A DNA stretch of 64,000 nucleotides from Mangrovibacterium sp041596335. Lineage in GTDB: Bacteria; Bacteroidota; Bacteroidia; Bacteroidales; Prolixibacteraceae. Positions within the stretch are counted from its first letter, which is position 1. Each line of letters opens with the position of its first letter. The notes below the pieces were generated by a model. It was given only the letters and a program-made list of their open reading frames with translations. It was not told the origin of the DNA and searched no databases. This document shows, piece by piece, positions 1 through 8,942 of the stretch. Location of the stretch: positions 3,119-67,118 of the forward strand of contig NZ_JBFHIT010000027.1 in the NCBI RefSeq assembly GCF_041596335.1, written 5' to 3'. The position numbers were made by a program, and so were the translations under genes.

Positions 1-51
1 CGTGTCCGGGCATTCCTGAGAATTGTCTGCAAGTAAAAATTTTGGTAACAT
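1..51 (-). CDS. Partial small conserved protein, cut by left edge
   Basis: An ATG at 51-49 on the minus strand opens a frame that stays open to base 1, reading MLPKFLLADNSQECPDT. From memory this resembles the N-terminus of a short (about 70 residue) uncharacterised protein common in Bacteroidota that starts MLPKFLLADNSQE. That recollection is the main support, since only 17 codons are visible. No function is known to me. A minus-strand TATTTTTG, which fits the phylum's -7 element, sits about 30 bases upstream at 80-87. The rest of the gene lies outside the window. Confidence 0.55.
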   Translation of the reverse strand, partial: MLPKFLLADNSQECPDT

Positions 52-79
52 AATCTGCAAAAGTTTAATTGTTGTAGGG

Positions 80-87
80 CAAAAATA
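80..87 (-). promoter_or_regulatory. Candidate -7 promoter element for the left-edge gene
   Basis: The minus strand reads TATTTTTG, a match to the Bacteroidota -7 consensus TAnnTTTG, 28 bases before the start codon at 51. No convincing -33 TTTG is seen at normal spacing, so the call is tentative. The rest of the region up to 337 is AT-rich and shows no other gene. Confidence 0.35.
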
Positions 88-337
88 GAGAAAAAGCAAT
101 TCATAAGGGGGATTTCGATTTTTATTTTTTGGATGAACCCTTTCTTTTACGATCAATTCAGGAATATGCCGGTTACTTTCTCTTCGTCGGTAAGAATGTA
201 TTTTGTGCCCTGGAATGCTTTTCGGTGTCAAATGTCATCTTTATTCTATTATTCAATGAATTATGTAATAAAATGAAACGATAACTTGAGTGGTATGATG
301 CAAAATGTTATTTTAGGCGACAATTTAAAAATAGCCT

Positions 338-2017
338 ATGTCAAAGCTAAATGATATTCTCGCTTTAATTGACGGATATATCGGAGGTAGTTCCTGGTTT
401 GTGTATTTGCTACTCGGAACGGGATTGTTCTTTACCGTTTATCTCAAGTTTCCACAGTTTCGGTATTTGAAGTATGCTGTTCGTATTGTTCGTGGAAAAT
501 TCGATCGGGAAGGAGATACCGGTGACACTTCCCACTTTCAGGCTTTGACAACGGCACTCTCCGGAACAGTTGGAACTGGCAATATTGCAGGGGTAGCACT
601 GGCGATACATCTGGGCGGTCCGGCAGCACTTTTCTGGATGTTGGTGACAGCCTTGCTCGGTATGACCACCAAATTTGTAGAAGTGACCCTTTCGCACAAA
701 TACCGCGAAAAAACCGAAGATGGAACAATGGCCGGTGGGCCAATGTATTACATGAAAAACCGGTTGAACATGAAATGGCTGGCAGTCATATTTGCAGTAG
801 CCACGGTATTATCGTCTTTTGGTACCGGTAGTTTACCGCAGATTAACTCCATTTCCAACTCGCTTTTTGCCACTTTTGGTATCAACAAAATTATGACCGG
901 TGGAGTCTTGTCTGTTTTGCTCGCCATTGTAATTATTGGAGGGATTAAACGGATTGCGAAAGTTACCTCACGATTAGTGCCAATTATGGCATTAATTTAT
1001 TTTATCGGTGCAATTGCTGTTATTGCCTACAACTACCAAAATATTGTTCCTTCGATCGTTGCCATTTTTAGTGATGTTTTCACGGGGACGGCAGCCACCG
1101 GAGGCTTTCTTGGAGCCGGTTTTGCTTTTGCGTTCAACAGAGGGGTGAACCGGGGGCTGTTTTCAAACGAAGCTGGACAAGGGTCTGCACCAATCGCGCA
1201 TGCCGCGGCCCGTGCTCATGAACCTGTTTCCGAAGGGCTGGTTGCGCTGCTCGAACCATTTATCGATACGATCATCATCTGCTCGCTTACCGGTTTGGTC
1301 ATTCTTTCGTCGGGAGCATGGAATGAGAAAATAACCAACCAATTTCAGACAACCGATATCATTGTGATGGCTAAAAATTACGATGAAACTAACCCGGGCG
1401 ATCAGCAAAGCTTGCACGATTTTCTGTTAGGTCGTGAAGTGCTGCCGGAATTCACCGGAGATCTGGATGTTGTTGATGGAAAAATACAGAATGAACTAAC
1501 GATTCTGCATGCGCGTTCAGTCGCTGAAGATATCGTGGTGAAAGAAAGCGACCTGCTGTATAATGGATCAATAGGGGTGGTGAACGGGATTATCCCCAAC
1601 AGCGTCAGTCTTGCTTTGGAAGGAAAGTCGCTCGTGCACAGTGCGCCGCTTACAACAATTGCTTTTACCAAGGGTTGGTTTGGCGATTTTGGACAATACA
1701 TTGTTTCCATTGGCCTGTTGTTGTTCGCTTTTTCAACAGCCATATCGTGGAGTTACTATGGCGATCGGGCGATGACATTTATGTTTGGGGCAAAGGCTGT
1801 AATTTATTTCAGAATAGTGTATGTTCTGGGCTTCTTTGTCGCTTCATTTACAGATACGACGATTATTTGGACGTTGTCAGGAATTACCATAGCTTTAATG
1901 ACAATTCCGAACTTAATAGGCATATTGTTGTTACGACGAGAAATGAAGTCTGAAGTAAAAAGCTTCTGGATTGAATATGCTGATCGTTTCCCGGAGGACA
2001 ATGCCCCGGTTGATTAA
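338..2017 (+). CDS. Sodium:alanine/glycine symporter (AGCS family)
   Basis: The 559-residue hydrophobic protein has the N-terminal region, repeated membrane spans and Gly-rich stretches typical of AGCS carriers (residues 70-130: TALSGTVGTGNIAGVALAI and AGGPMYYM; near 275: RGLFSNEAGQGSAPIAHAAA). The family imports alanine or glycine with Na+ across the inner membrane. Family members are usually about 450-480 residues. The extra length here is a hydrophilic insertion at about residues 330-445, between late membrane spans, before the frame returns to a membrane segment at GWFGDFGQYIVSIGLLLFAF. The insertion's role is unknown. A receiver-domain gene follows after 24 bases and may be cotranscribed. 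Substrate specificity cannot be read from the sequence. Confidence 0.9.
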   Translation: MSKLNDILALIDGYIGGSSWFVYLLLGTGLFFTVYLKFPQFRYLKYAVRIVRGKFDREGDTGDTSHFQALTTALSGTVGTGNIAGVALAIHLGGPAALFWMLVTALLGMTTKFVEVTLSHKYREKTEDGTMAGGPMYYMKNRLNMKWLAVIFAVATVLSSFGTGSLPQINSISNSLFATFGINKIMTGGVLSVLLAIVIIGGIKRIAKVTSRLVPIMALIYFIGAIAVIAYNYQNIVPSIVAIFSDVFTGTAATGGFLGAGFAFAFNRGVNRGLFSNEAGQGSAPIAHAAARAHEPVSEGLVALLEPFIDTIIICSLTGLVILSSGAWNEKITNQFQTTDIIVMAKNYDETNPGDQQSLHDFLLGREVLPEFTGDLDVVDGKIQNELTILHARSVAEDIVVKESDLLYNGSIGVVNGIIPNSVSLALEGKSLVHSAPLTTIAFTKGWFGDFGQYIVSIGLLLFAFSTAISWSYYGDRAMTFMFGAKAVIYFRIVYVLGFFVASFTDTTIIWTLSGITIALMTIPNLIGILLLRREMKSEVKSFWIEYADRFPEDNAPVD

Positions 2018-2041
2018 TTGAATTATCTAGGACATAATTAA

Positions 2042-2470
2042 ATGGCTCACGAATTAGATTTATCCCGCGTAAAATTATTAATTGTTGATGACAGTCCGAT
2101 TAATCACCGGATTGTTAGCCTGTCTTTACGTGGTCGTTTTTTGGCGATCGATAGTGCTTATAACGGGCTCGAAGCTTTTGAGAAGTATAAGAAGACACCT
2201 TATGATGTGATCCTGATGGACGCGATGATGCCGGTTATGAATGGCTGTGAATCTACTCATGTGATTCGTTTGTACGAAACGGAGCAAGAAATGAAGGACA
2301 AAGCATTTATAATCGCGATGACTGCCAATGATGCGGATGGCGATATCAAGCGGTGTCTGGAGACAGGGATGGATGCCTATATTGGCAAACCATTTGTCGC
2401 TGAGAAGTTCCTGAACATGCTCCAGGAGAAACTAGATGTTGGAAGGCCCGCTTCCGGCGATCCTGCATGA
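2042..2470 (+). CDS. Single-domain response regulator (receiver only)
   Basis: This 142-residue protein is one CheY-like receiver domain with no output domain. The acidic pair is D16-D17 (LLIVDDSP), the likely phospho-acceptor is D60 (VILMDAMMPVMNG), the switch Thr lies in IAMTAND and the conserved Lys in IGKPF. The sequence looks more like the receiver of a hybrid kinase than a chemotaxis CheY. It probably relays phosphate from an unlinked kinase. It follows the AGCS gene by 24 bases on the same strand, and no kinase is adjacent. The short tail after the domain (GRPASGDPA) has no recognisable function. Confidence 0.85.
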   Translation: MAHELDLSRVKLLIVDDSPINHRIVSLSLRGRFLAIDSAYNGLEAFEKYKKTPYDVILMDAMMPVMNGCESTHVIRLYETEQEMKDKAFIIAMTANDADGDIKRCLETGMDAYIGKPFVAEKFLNMLQEKLDVGRPASGDPA

Positions 2471-2641
2471 TCGCATGTGTTTCCGATGTCGGCTTAGTGA
2501 GTTTGAAACTCGCAAGCTGATTGTATTTGGCAGAGAGCAAACTGCCCGGTAAACGACTTGTAAATGGGGAGCTGGCACCCGGCCACTGATTGCACTGCTT
2601 CAAAGATTCACCGCAAAACTCGGAACTAAGAAACTTCTTGC

Positions 2642-2649
2642 TATTTTTG
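2642..2649 (+). promoter_or_regulatory. Candidate -7 promoter element for mutS2
   Basis: TATTTTTG followed by CG fits the TAnnTTTG element and ends 19 bases before the mutS2 ATG. No clear -33 TTTG was found at 17-23 bases upstream. The 198-base gap after the receiver gene holds no other gene that I can support. Confidence 0.5.
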
Positions 2650-2668
2650 CGCCTGCAAAACAGAACTG

Positions 2669-5155
2669 ATGGCAAAAATTTATCCTGATAATTTTGAAAT
2701 TAAGATTGGTTTCGACCGAATTCGAGAACTACTAAAGGGAATCTGTCTGAGTCCGCTCGGTCAAGACCGCGTGGATGAAGTTGAATTCATGTCGAGACCC
2801 GGTCAGCTTCAGTTTGAACTGGCTCTGACCGATGAGTTTTCGAAATTATTGCAGGAATCTGATAATTTCCCGGTGAGCTATTATTTCGATATGCGACCGG
2901 CACTTTCAAAAATTAAAACCGAAGGGCGCTTTTTGGATGTGAGCGAATTGTTCAACCTGAAGCGTTCGCTTGAAACGATCATGGCCATTGTTCGTTTCCT
3001 GACCCAGCAAAAAGAAGAAAGCTACCCAAATCTGAAAAAGTTGCTGGAACAGGTTCAGGTTTTTCCTTATGTGAAAGACCGGATTGATCAGATTTTGAAT
3101 CAGCACGGAAAGATCAGAGATAATGCGTCACCCGAACTGGCCCGCATTCGAAGGGAATTGTTCGCCAAACAGGGAAATGTTTCCAAGCGTTTACATTCAA
3201 TCTTAAAACAAGCCCAACGCGATGGGTTGGTTGACGATGATGCCAGTGTTTCTATTCGCGACGGTCGGCCGGTAATTCCGATTTCGTCGGCATTAAAACG
3301 ACGAATCAGCGGGATTGTGCATGACGAATCGGCGACAGGGAAAACTTCGTACATCGAACCGGCTGAAGTGGTGGAGCTTAACAATGAAATCCGCGAACTG
3401 GAATATGCTGAAAAGCGCGAGATTGTGAAGATCTTAGTTGAGTTTTCAGATGATATTCGTCCGTATCTGGACGATCTAATGAACCAATACGAATTTTTGG
3501 GGACAATCGATTTTATCCGGGCGAAAGCTCATTTGGCCAACCGAATGGGTGCTATAAAGCCGAAAATTGATTGGGAATGCCAGTTGGAATGGGTAAAAGC
3601 GGTGCATCCATTGTTAAAATTCAACCTTGAAAAAGAAAAGCGGCAAGTAATTCCTTTGAACATAAACCTGACAACGGATGACCATTTATTGCTGATTTCA
3701 GGACCCAATGCCGGTGGAAAATCAGTTTGCTTAAAAACCGTTGGCTTACTGCAATATATGCTGCAATGCGGCCTGCTGATTCCGGTTGACGATAGCAGTC
3801 GTGCGGGTATTTTTGAGCAAATATTTATCGATATTGGCGATGAGCAGTCGATTGAAAACGACCTGAGTACTTATAGTTCGCACTTAATGAATATGAAGTA
3901 CTTTGTTAAAAATGCGAATGCAAAAACCTTAGTGTTGATCGATGAATTTGGTACCGGAACTGAACCAATGCTGGGTGGAGCTATTGCCGAAGCCATTCTG
4001 AACCAACTAAACCAGTTGGGATCTTTTGGTGTGATTACGACCCACTACACCAATTTGAAACATTTTGCATCGGGTGCTGATGGCATTATTAACGGAGCAA
4101 TGATGTACGACTCGCACCGCATGGAGCCACTGTTTCAGCTTGAAATAGGTAAGCCGGGGAGCTCGTTTGCTTTTGAAATTGCCCGTAAAATTGGTATGCC
4201 CGAGGAGATTTTGCAAGAGGCGACCGACAAGATTGGGAAAGACCATATTGATTTTGACAAGCATTTGCGCGATATTTTACGCGATAAACGATATTGGGAA
4301 TCGAAGCGGCAACGCATTCGGCAAGTGGAGAAAAGTCTCGATGATGTATCCTCGCGGTACGAAACCGACTTGAAAAAGCTGAATGAACAGCGCAAACAGA
4401 TTCTGGACGAAGCCAAAGCTGAAGCCGCAAAAATTCTGACCGAGGCGAATAAGAAGGTCGAGAATACGATCCGTGAAATTCGAGAAAGCCAGGCCGAAAA
4501 GGAGAAAACCAAATCGATTCGCAAGCAGCTGGAAACCTTTAAAGAAGAGGTGGTTGAAAATGACGCTGAGCAGGATGAGTGGATTCAACGTAAAATTGAA
4601 AAGCTAAAAAATAAGAAGCAAAAGCGGAAAGATAAAAAGGTTGCAGAAGAAGCGCCGAAAAAAGCGATTCAAGCCCAAACGGAAAAGGAGCTTGAAGCGG
4701 GAGGCAAAGTGCGGATTGAAGGTCAGGATACCATTGGTGAAGTGCTTGAGCTGAGCGACAAGAATGTGATCGTAGCCTTTGGGCAATTGCGAACATCCGT
4801 AAGCCGGAAGAAGCTGAAAATAGTATCTAATAACGAAGCAAAAAGAGAGCAGAAGACCTACAACCAGACAAAAGCGAATATCAATAAAAACCTGTCGGAG
4901 AAACGTCTCAGCTTTAAGCCGGATATCGATATTCGCGGGCAACGGGCCGAGGAAGCCATTACCAACATTCAGGCCTTTATTGATGAGGCGATCATGCTCA
5001 ATATTTCAGATTTGCGCATTTTGCATGGAAAGGGAACCGGAATCCTGAAAGAAATGATTCGCAATTACCTAAAATCGGAACCCGCGGTGCGGTCGTTCCG
5101 CGATGAGCATGTACAGTTTGGCGGAGCCGGAATTACGATTGTTGAGTTGGGGTAG
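2669..5155 (+). CDS. mutS2: MutS2 family ATPase/endonuclease
   Basis: The 828-residue protein has the MutS2 layout: MutS-like core and lever domains, an ATPase with Walker A GPNAGGKS near residue 347 and Walker B region TLVLIDEFGTGTEP, a long charged coiled-coil (about 520-660), a basic Lys-rich stretch, a KOW-like segment, and a C-terminal Smr nuclease domain from about 750 (DIRGQRAEEA, LRILHGKGTG). The family has been linked to suppression of recombination, to branched-DNA processing and, in Bacillus, to splitting of collided ribosomes. The mismatch-recognition domains of MutS are absent, as expected. Length is normal for the family. The gene is monocistronic and converges on the lacI-type gene 37 bases away. 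Confidence 0.95.
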   Translation: MAKIYPDNFEIKIGFDRIRELLKGICLSPLGQDRVDEVEFMSRPGQLQFELALTDEFSKLLQESDNFPVSYYFDMRPALSKIKTEGRFLDVSELFNLKRSLETIMAIVRFLTQQKEESYPNLKKLLEQVQVFPYVKDRIDQILNQHGKIRDNASPELARIRRELFAKQGNVSKRLHSILKQAQRDGLVDDDASVSIRDGRPVIPISSALKRRISGIVHDESATGKTSYIEPAEVVELNNEIRELEYAEKREIVKILVEFSDDIRPYLDDLMNQYEFLGTIDFIRAKAHLANRMGAIKPKIDWECQLEWVKAVHPLLKFNLEKEKRQVIPLNINLTTDDHLLLISGPNAGGKSVCLKTVGLLQYMLQCGLLIPVDDSSRAGIFEQIFIDIGDEQSIENDLSTYSSHLMNMKYFVKNANAKTLVLIDEFGTGTEPMLGGAIAEAILNQLNQLGSFGVITTHYTNLKHFASGADGIINGAMMYDSHRMEPLFQLEIGKPGSSFAFEIARKIGMPEEILQEATDKIGKDHIDFDKHLRDILRDKRYWESKRQRIRQVEKSLDDVSSRYETDLKKLNEQRKQILDEAKAEAAKILTEANKKVENTIREIRESQAEKEKTKSIRKQLETFKEEVVENDAEQDEWIQRKIEKLKNKKQKRKDKKVAEEAPKKAIQAQTEKELEAGGKVRIEGQDTIGEVLELSDKNVIVAFGQLRTSVSRKKLKIVSNNEAKREQKTYNQTKANINKNLSEKRLSFKPDIDIRGQRAEEAITNIQAFIDEAIMLNISDLRILHGKGTGILKEMIRNYLKSEPAVRSFRDEHVQFGGAGITIVELG

Positions 5156-5192
5156 TTGAAAGAGGTTTTCCGACTGGTCGACCTAAGTCATC

Positions 5193-6212
5193 TTATTGGC
5201 CGATGCGGGAGGATGATTCCCGAATCACCAGTTGAGTTTCCATCACCACCGTGTGGGGCGTAACTTTCTCTGCAACCTGTTCAAAAAATAATTGCCCTGC
5301 CATTCGACCCATTTCAAAGGTTGGATGAGTAATGGACGTCAGAGGCGGATCAACAACGGTAGAGTGAAACTCATCGGTAAAACCAATGACTCCAATATCG
5401 CCCGGAATGCTTAATCCGGCTTCTTTTATCTCTTTCATCAACGCGAAAGCAACGGTGTCGTTTATTCCAAAGACGGCATCCGGAAGCTCAGGTAGGTTCA
5501 ATAACCGGTGCATTGCCTGTCGTGCTGAATCCGGATTTAACTCACATTTTTCAATATATTCCTGACGGATGGGTAATCCGCAATTGGTTAGTCCTTGCTT
5601 GTATCCGCTCAGTCGTTCTTTTGAAATGTTCAGATCTTCAGGGCCGCCAATGAACGCGATTCTGCGATAGCCCTGTTCGTGAAAATGCTGAACGATTTTT
5701 TCAGCCGCCAGTACGTTGTCGGCAGTAACCGCCGGAACTTTTCCGTTGAGAGCCACTCGATCGAAAAACACCAGTGGAAATTCACGTTGCAGCAACCGAT
5801 TGAAAACTGTCATGTCCGAAGTTTCCTGGCTGAGGCAAACAATCAACCCTTCTACCCGGGCTTTTAGCAAATTTTCAATCGCTTCTTTTTCTTTTTCAGC
5901 TGATTCATTCGAACTGGCGATTACAATAAAATAGCCATTTTCTTTGGCCGAACTTTCTATTCCGGCGATAATGGACGAGTAAAAGTGTGTGACCAAATCC
6001 GGAACAATAATGCCAATCATTCGGGTTTTTTGCTTTAATAAACCCATAGCCAGCGGATTGGGACTATAGTTCAGCTTCTCTGCCAATAGCTTCACCTTTT
6101 TCCGAACTTCTTCGCTGATGTCCGGATGATCTTTCAGAGCCCTTGAAACGGTTGAAATGGAGACATTCAGTTCTTTTGCCAGATCTTTTAGTGAAATGTG
6201 TCTTTTAGTCAT
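5193..6212 (-). CDS. LacI family transcriptional regulator
   Basis: The 339-residue protein begins with a LacI helix-turn-helix (residues 4-26: SLKDLAKELNVSISTVSRAL), then a hinge with NPLAMGLL, then a periplasmic-binding-protein-like effector domain (IGIIVPDLVTHFYSSIIAGI; GVIGFTDEF; PPLTSITHPTFEMGRMA). Such proteins usually sense a sugar or related ligand and act by binding a palindromic operator. No sugar operon lies next to it, so its regulon is not evident here. A perfect 12-bp palindrome between its -7 element and its start codon suggests autoregulation. Confidence 0.93.
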   Translation of the reverse strand: MTKRHISLKDLAKELNVSISTVSRALKDHPDISEEVRKKVKLLAEKLNYSPNPLAMGLLKQKTRMIGIIVPDLVTHFYSSIIAGIESSAKENGYFIVIASSNESAEKEKEAIENLLKARVEGLIVCLSQETSDMTVFNRLLQREFPLVFFDRVALNGKVPAVTADNVLAAEKIVQHFHEQGYRRIAFIGGPEDLNISKERLSGYKQGLTNCGLPIRQEYIEKCELNPDSARQAMHRLLNLPELPDAVFGINDTVAFALMKEIKEAGLSIPGDIGVIGFTDEFHSTVVDPPLTSITHPTFEMGRMAGQLFFEQVAEKVTPHTVVMETQLVIRESSSRIGQ

Positions 6213-6218
6213 ACTGCG

Positions 6219-6230
6219 AATCCTAGGATT
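6219..6230. promoter_or_regulatory. Perfect palindrome, candidate LacI-type operator
   Basis: AATCCTAGGATT is a perfect 12-bp palindrome 7 bases upstream of the lacI-type start codon. It lies just downstream of the candidate -7 element, where a repressor would block transcription. CTGCGAAT overlaps its left edge (6214-6221), and the inverse ATTCGCAG recurs at 6277-6284. Operator function is inferred from position and symmetry only. Confidence 0.45.
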
Positions 6231-6231
6231 A

Positions 6232-6239
6232 CAAAAGTA
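6232..6239 (-). promoter_or_regulatory. Candidate -7 promoter element for the lacI-type gene
   Basis: The minus strand reads TACTTTTG, an exact match to TAnnTTTG, 19 bases before the ATG at 6212. No good -33 element was found. Its place next to the palindrome at 6219-6230 strengthens the reading as a regulated promoter. Confidence 0.5.
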
Positions 6240-6293
6240 GTTTTTTCCCGTTTCTCGGCTCTATCCTACGAGATTGATTCGCAGGTTTTCAGC

Positions 6294-6342
6294 TTTTTTT
6301 TGTTCTGCAATGCTTTGCGACAAGCTTTGCAGAACAAAAAAA
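6294..6342. terminator. Strong bidirectional terminator-shaped hairpin
   Basis: TTTTTTGTTCTGCAA at the left is matched by TTGCAGAACAAAAAA at the right. Past a single T/T mismatch, GCTT pairs with AAGC around a 6-base loop (TGCGAC). Each strand therefore has a stable stem followed by a T tract. It sits upstream of both flanking genes (lacI-type leftward, fbp rightward), where no known gene ends. It may insulate the two genes or end an unrecognised transcript. Confidence 0.65.
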
Positions 6343-6863
6343 CAGGTCCCGAAGGGTATTGATAATCGTTTTTGTTGAATTTTCACGCCGGAGGCCCGAA
6401 TCATATCCGACTGTTTGTTCGCTTATCGCGTTGCTTTTCGTTACGAATCCTAAAGTGTTTTGGGCTAAACGAGCAACTACGATCGGCATTCCTCACTTTG
6501 GATTGTACGCGAGGCATTTATGATGAATGTAGATTCGTGATCTCAGTATTCGAAGCTTCTATTACTGATTTTCGGTTCACGAAATAAACCTTGTTACGCG
6601 GAACGAATACTCCGAAGTATGGATTCTTGTCTGCAAGTTTGCTATATTGTAGTGTTTTTACAGCCATGGAAGTTAGGCTGACGAAAACAACTAGTTACAT
6701 GATCATTTCAACCCAATTCAGCATTGTCCTATTAAATTGAAATGCCCCGCTGTACACTAACTTTGTTATGGATGCAGCTGGAACCGGCGTTTCCGGGAGA
6801 GAGTAAGGTGAAGTGCACTCCAATTAGCAAATTTGACAAAAGCAGAATTAAACAACGTTAAAG
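6343..6863. other. Intergenic region between divergent genes
   Basis: About 520 bases lie between the hairpin and fbp. Short frames exist on both strands, but none looks like a protein. The one ending near 6289 on the minus strand runs into the hairpin. The only clear signal is the fbp promoter near 6737-6765. A decayed gene or small RNA cannot be excluded. Confidence 0.5.
6737..6765 (+). promoter_or_regulatory. Promoter of fbp (-33 TTG, -7 TAACTTTG)
   Basis: TTG at 6737-6739, an 18-base spacer and TAACTTTG at 6758-6765 together fit the Bacteroidota promoter consensus. The predicted transcript would have a leader of roughly 90 bases before the fbp start codon. Confidence 0.65.
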
Positions 6864-8864
6864 ATGGTTTTAGATTACGAAAAAAGCGAGTTGTTAAAAA
6901 ATGACTATAGTATTGACGAATACAAGTATCTAAACTTGCTCGCCGAAAAGTTTCCGACAGTACAATCCGTTTGCACCGAAATAATCAATCTCGAATCGAT
7001 TTTGAATCTTCCGAAAGGAACCGAGCATTTTCTGACAGATATACATGGTGCCTACGAAACGTTTAGTCATGTATTAAGAAATGCCTCGGGAATGGTCCGT
7101 AAAAAAATTGATGCTGTGTATCAATACTCGTTGGATGAAAAAACGAAGCGGCAACTGGCTACACTCATTTATTACCCGGAAGAAAAGCTTGAAATTATTA
7201 CCAAAGAGGAAGAGGATCTTGATAGTTGGTATTCGGTTACGCTGCTTCGTTTGATTGAAGTTGCGAGAGTTGCAGCCGACAAATACACGCGTTCGAAAGT
7301 ACGAAAGGCAATGCCGGAAGACTTTGCCTATGTGATTGATGAATTGCTGAATGAGCGTAATGCCAAAAAAGATCAGTATTACAACAGTATTATAAAATCG
7401 ATCATTAATGTTGATCGGGCCAATTATTTTATCGTAGCCATCAGTAAGTTTATTCAACGACTTCTCATCGATCGGTTGCATATTATCGGTGATATATTTG
7501 ATCGTGGTCCGCATGCCGATCGGGTAATGGATGCAATTCAAAACCATCATTCGGTCGACATTCAGTGGGGAAATCACGACATTTTATGGATGGCTGCTGC
7601 TACGGGCATTCGGGCAAGCATTGCCGGAGTTATCCGGATTAGTGCCCGATACGACAACCTGGCAACCCTGGAGGATGCGTATGGGATCAATCTCCTGCCA
7701 CTAGCCACTTTTGCACTGAAAGCCTACGCCGGAGATCCTTGCGAAGCATTTATACCCGTTAATACGCCACCGGAGAATCTGGGGTCGACACAAACCAAAT
7801 TAACCAGCAAAATGCACAAAGCCATTATGGTTTTGGAAATGAAACTGATGGGAGAGATCATTCGCCGTAGTCCGGAAATGTACATGGACGACCGTTTGTT
7901 GCTCGATAAAATCGACTATGAAAAGGGAATCATCACCATTGACGGCCGCGAGATGACCTTAAACGACACCAATTTCCCGACGATTGATCCGCAAAATCCT
8001 TACGAACTAACACCGGAAGAAAATGATTTGGCCGAAAAACTTCGGTTCTCATTTTTAAAATGTGAGCGTTTACAACGACATGTAAAAACGTTGTTTTCAC
8101 GAGGAAGCACTTTTCTTACCTACAACTCAAACTTGTTGTATCACGGATGTATTCCGTTAGATGATAACGGCGATTTTAAAGAAGTGACAATTCACGGTAA
8201 AAAGTATAAAGGGAAGGCATTGTGCGAGCAATTTGATTTGATATCGCGACGGGCCTATTACAACCGCGAACGACAGGACAAGCGAAGCAGAGACCGTGAT
8301 TATATGTGGTACTTGTGGAGTGGAGCAGATTCGCCTTTGTATGGAAAAAAGAAGATGGCCACGTTTGAACGTTATTTTTTGTCGGATAAAGATGCCCAAT
8401 ACGAAGCGAGCAATATGTATTACAAATTGCGCGATGATAAAGAAACCTGTATGCGCATATTGGAAGAGTTTGGGCTCGATCCCGCGAAATCGCACATTGT
8501 TAACGGACATGTACCTGTGAAAGTTGGAAAAGGTGAAAGCCCGGTGAAGGCTGAAGGAAAGCTGTTTGTGATCGATGGCGGAATGTCGAAGCCTTACCAA
8601 AAGGTAACTGGTATCGCCGGGTATACATTAATCTATGATTCGTATAGTTTGATCCTGGCAGAGCATGCTCCCTTCGAGTCGAGACGAAATGCGATTCAGG
8701 AGGAAATCGACATTGTATCAACCCGAAGTATGATTGAGCGGGCAACGGATCGGATTCTTGTTGGCGATACTGATTCAGGCAGACAAATTAAAACTCAAAT
8801 TCAAGATTTAAACCGACTTCTTGATGCCTATCGGAAAGGTGTGGTGAAGGTTAAAAGTGCTTAG
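6864..8864 (+). CDS. fbp: Fructose-1,6-bisphosphatase, class III
   Basis: The 666-residue protein matches the class III FBPase family of Firmicutes and Bacteroidota, which is unrelated to class I enzymes and built on a metallophosphatase fold. Metal-binding motifs are visible: TDIHGAYETF near residue 58, IIGDIFDRGPHADRVMD near 210 and WGNHDILWM near 235, with NGHVPVK and VIDGGMSKPYQ toward the C-terminus. It removes the 1-phosphate from fructose 1,6-bisphosphate in gluconeogenesis and needs Mn2+ in characterised members. Length is normal. The gene stands alone and converges with the histidine kinase gene, with 78 bases between. Confidence 0.96.
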   Translation: MVLDYEKSELLKNDYSIDEYKYLNLLAEKFPTVQSVCTEIINLESILNLPKGTEHFLTDIHGAYETFSHVLRNASGMVRKKIDAVYQYSLDEKTKRQLATLIYYPEEKLEIITKEEEDLDSWYSVTLLRLIEVARVAADKYTRSKVRKAMPEDFAYVIDELLNERNAKKDQYYNSIIKSIINVDRANYFIVAISKFIQRLLIDRLHIIGDIFDRGPHADRVMDAIQNHHSVDIQWGNHDILWMAAATGIRASIAGVIRISARYDNLATLEDAYGINLLPLATFALKAYAGDPCEAFIPVNTPPENLGSTQTKLTSKMHKAIMVLEMKLMGEIIRRSPEMYMDDRLLLDKIDYEKGIITIDGREMTLNDTNFPTIDPQNPYELTPEENDLAEKLRFSFLKCERLQRHVKTLFSRGSTFLTYNSNLLYHGCIPLDDNGDFKEVTIHGKKYKGKALCEQFDLISRRAYYNRERQDKRSRDRDYMWYLWSGADSPLYGKKKMATFERYFLSDKDAQYEASNMYYKLRDDKETCMRILEEFGLDPAKSHIVNGHVPVKVGKGESPVKAEGKLFVIDGGMSKPYQKVTGIAGYTLIYDSYSLILAEHAPFESRRNAIQEEIDIVSTRSMIERATDRILVGDTDSGRQIKTQIQDLNRLLDAYRKGVVKVKSA

Positions 8865-8942
8865 TTTTACTCTTGTTTAGGGAGAACCGACTCAATCTGA
8901 TTTAGCTTGTACTGTGACTTTTTTACGCTGAAAATGCCGCAA

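Noticed and set aside
6289..6489. 66-codon minus-strand frame upstream of the lacI-type gene
   Set aside because: Its last codons fall inside the terminator-like hairpin, and the sequence has no recognisable feature. It is more likely chance.
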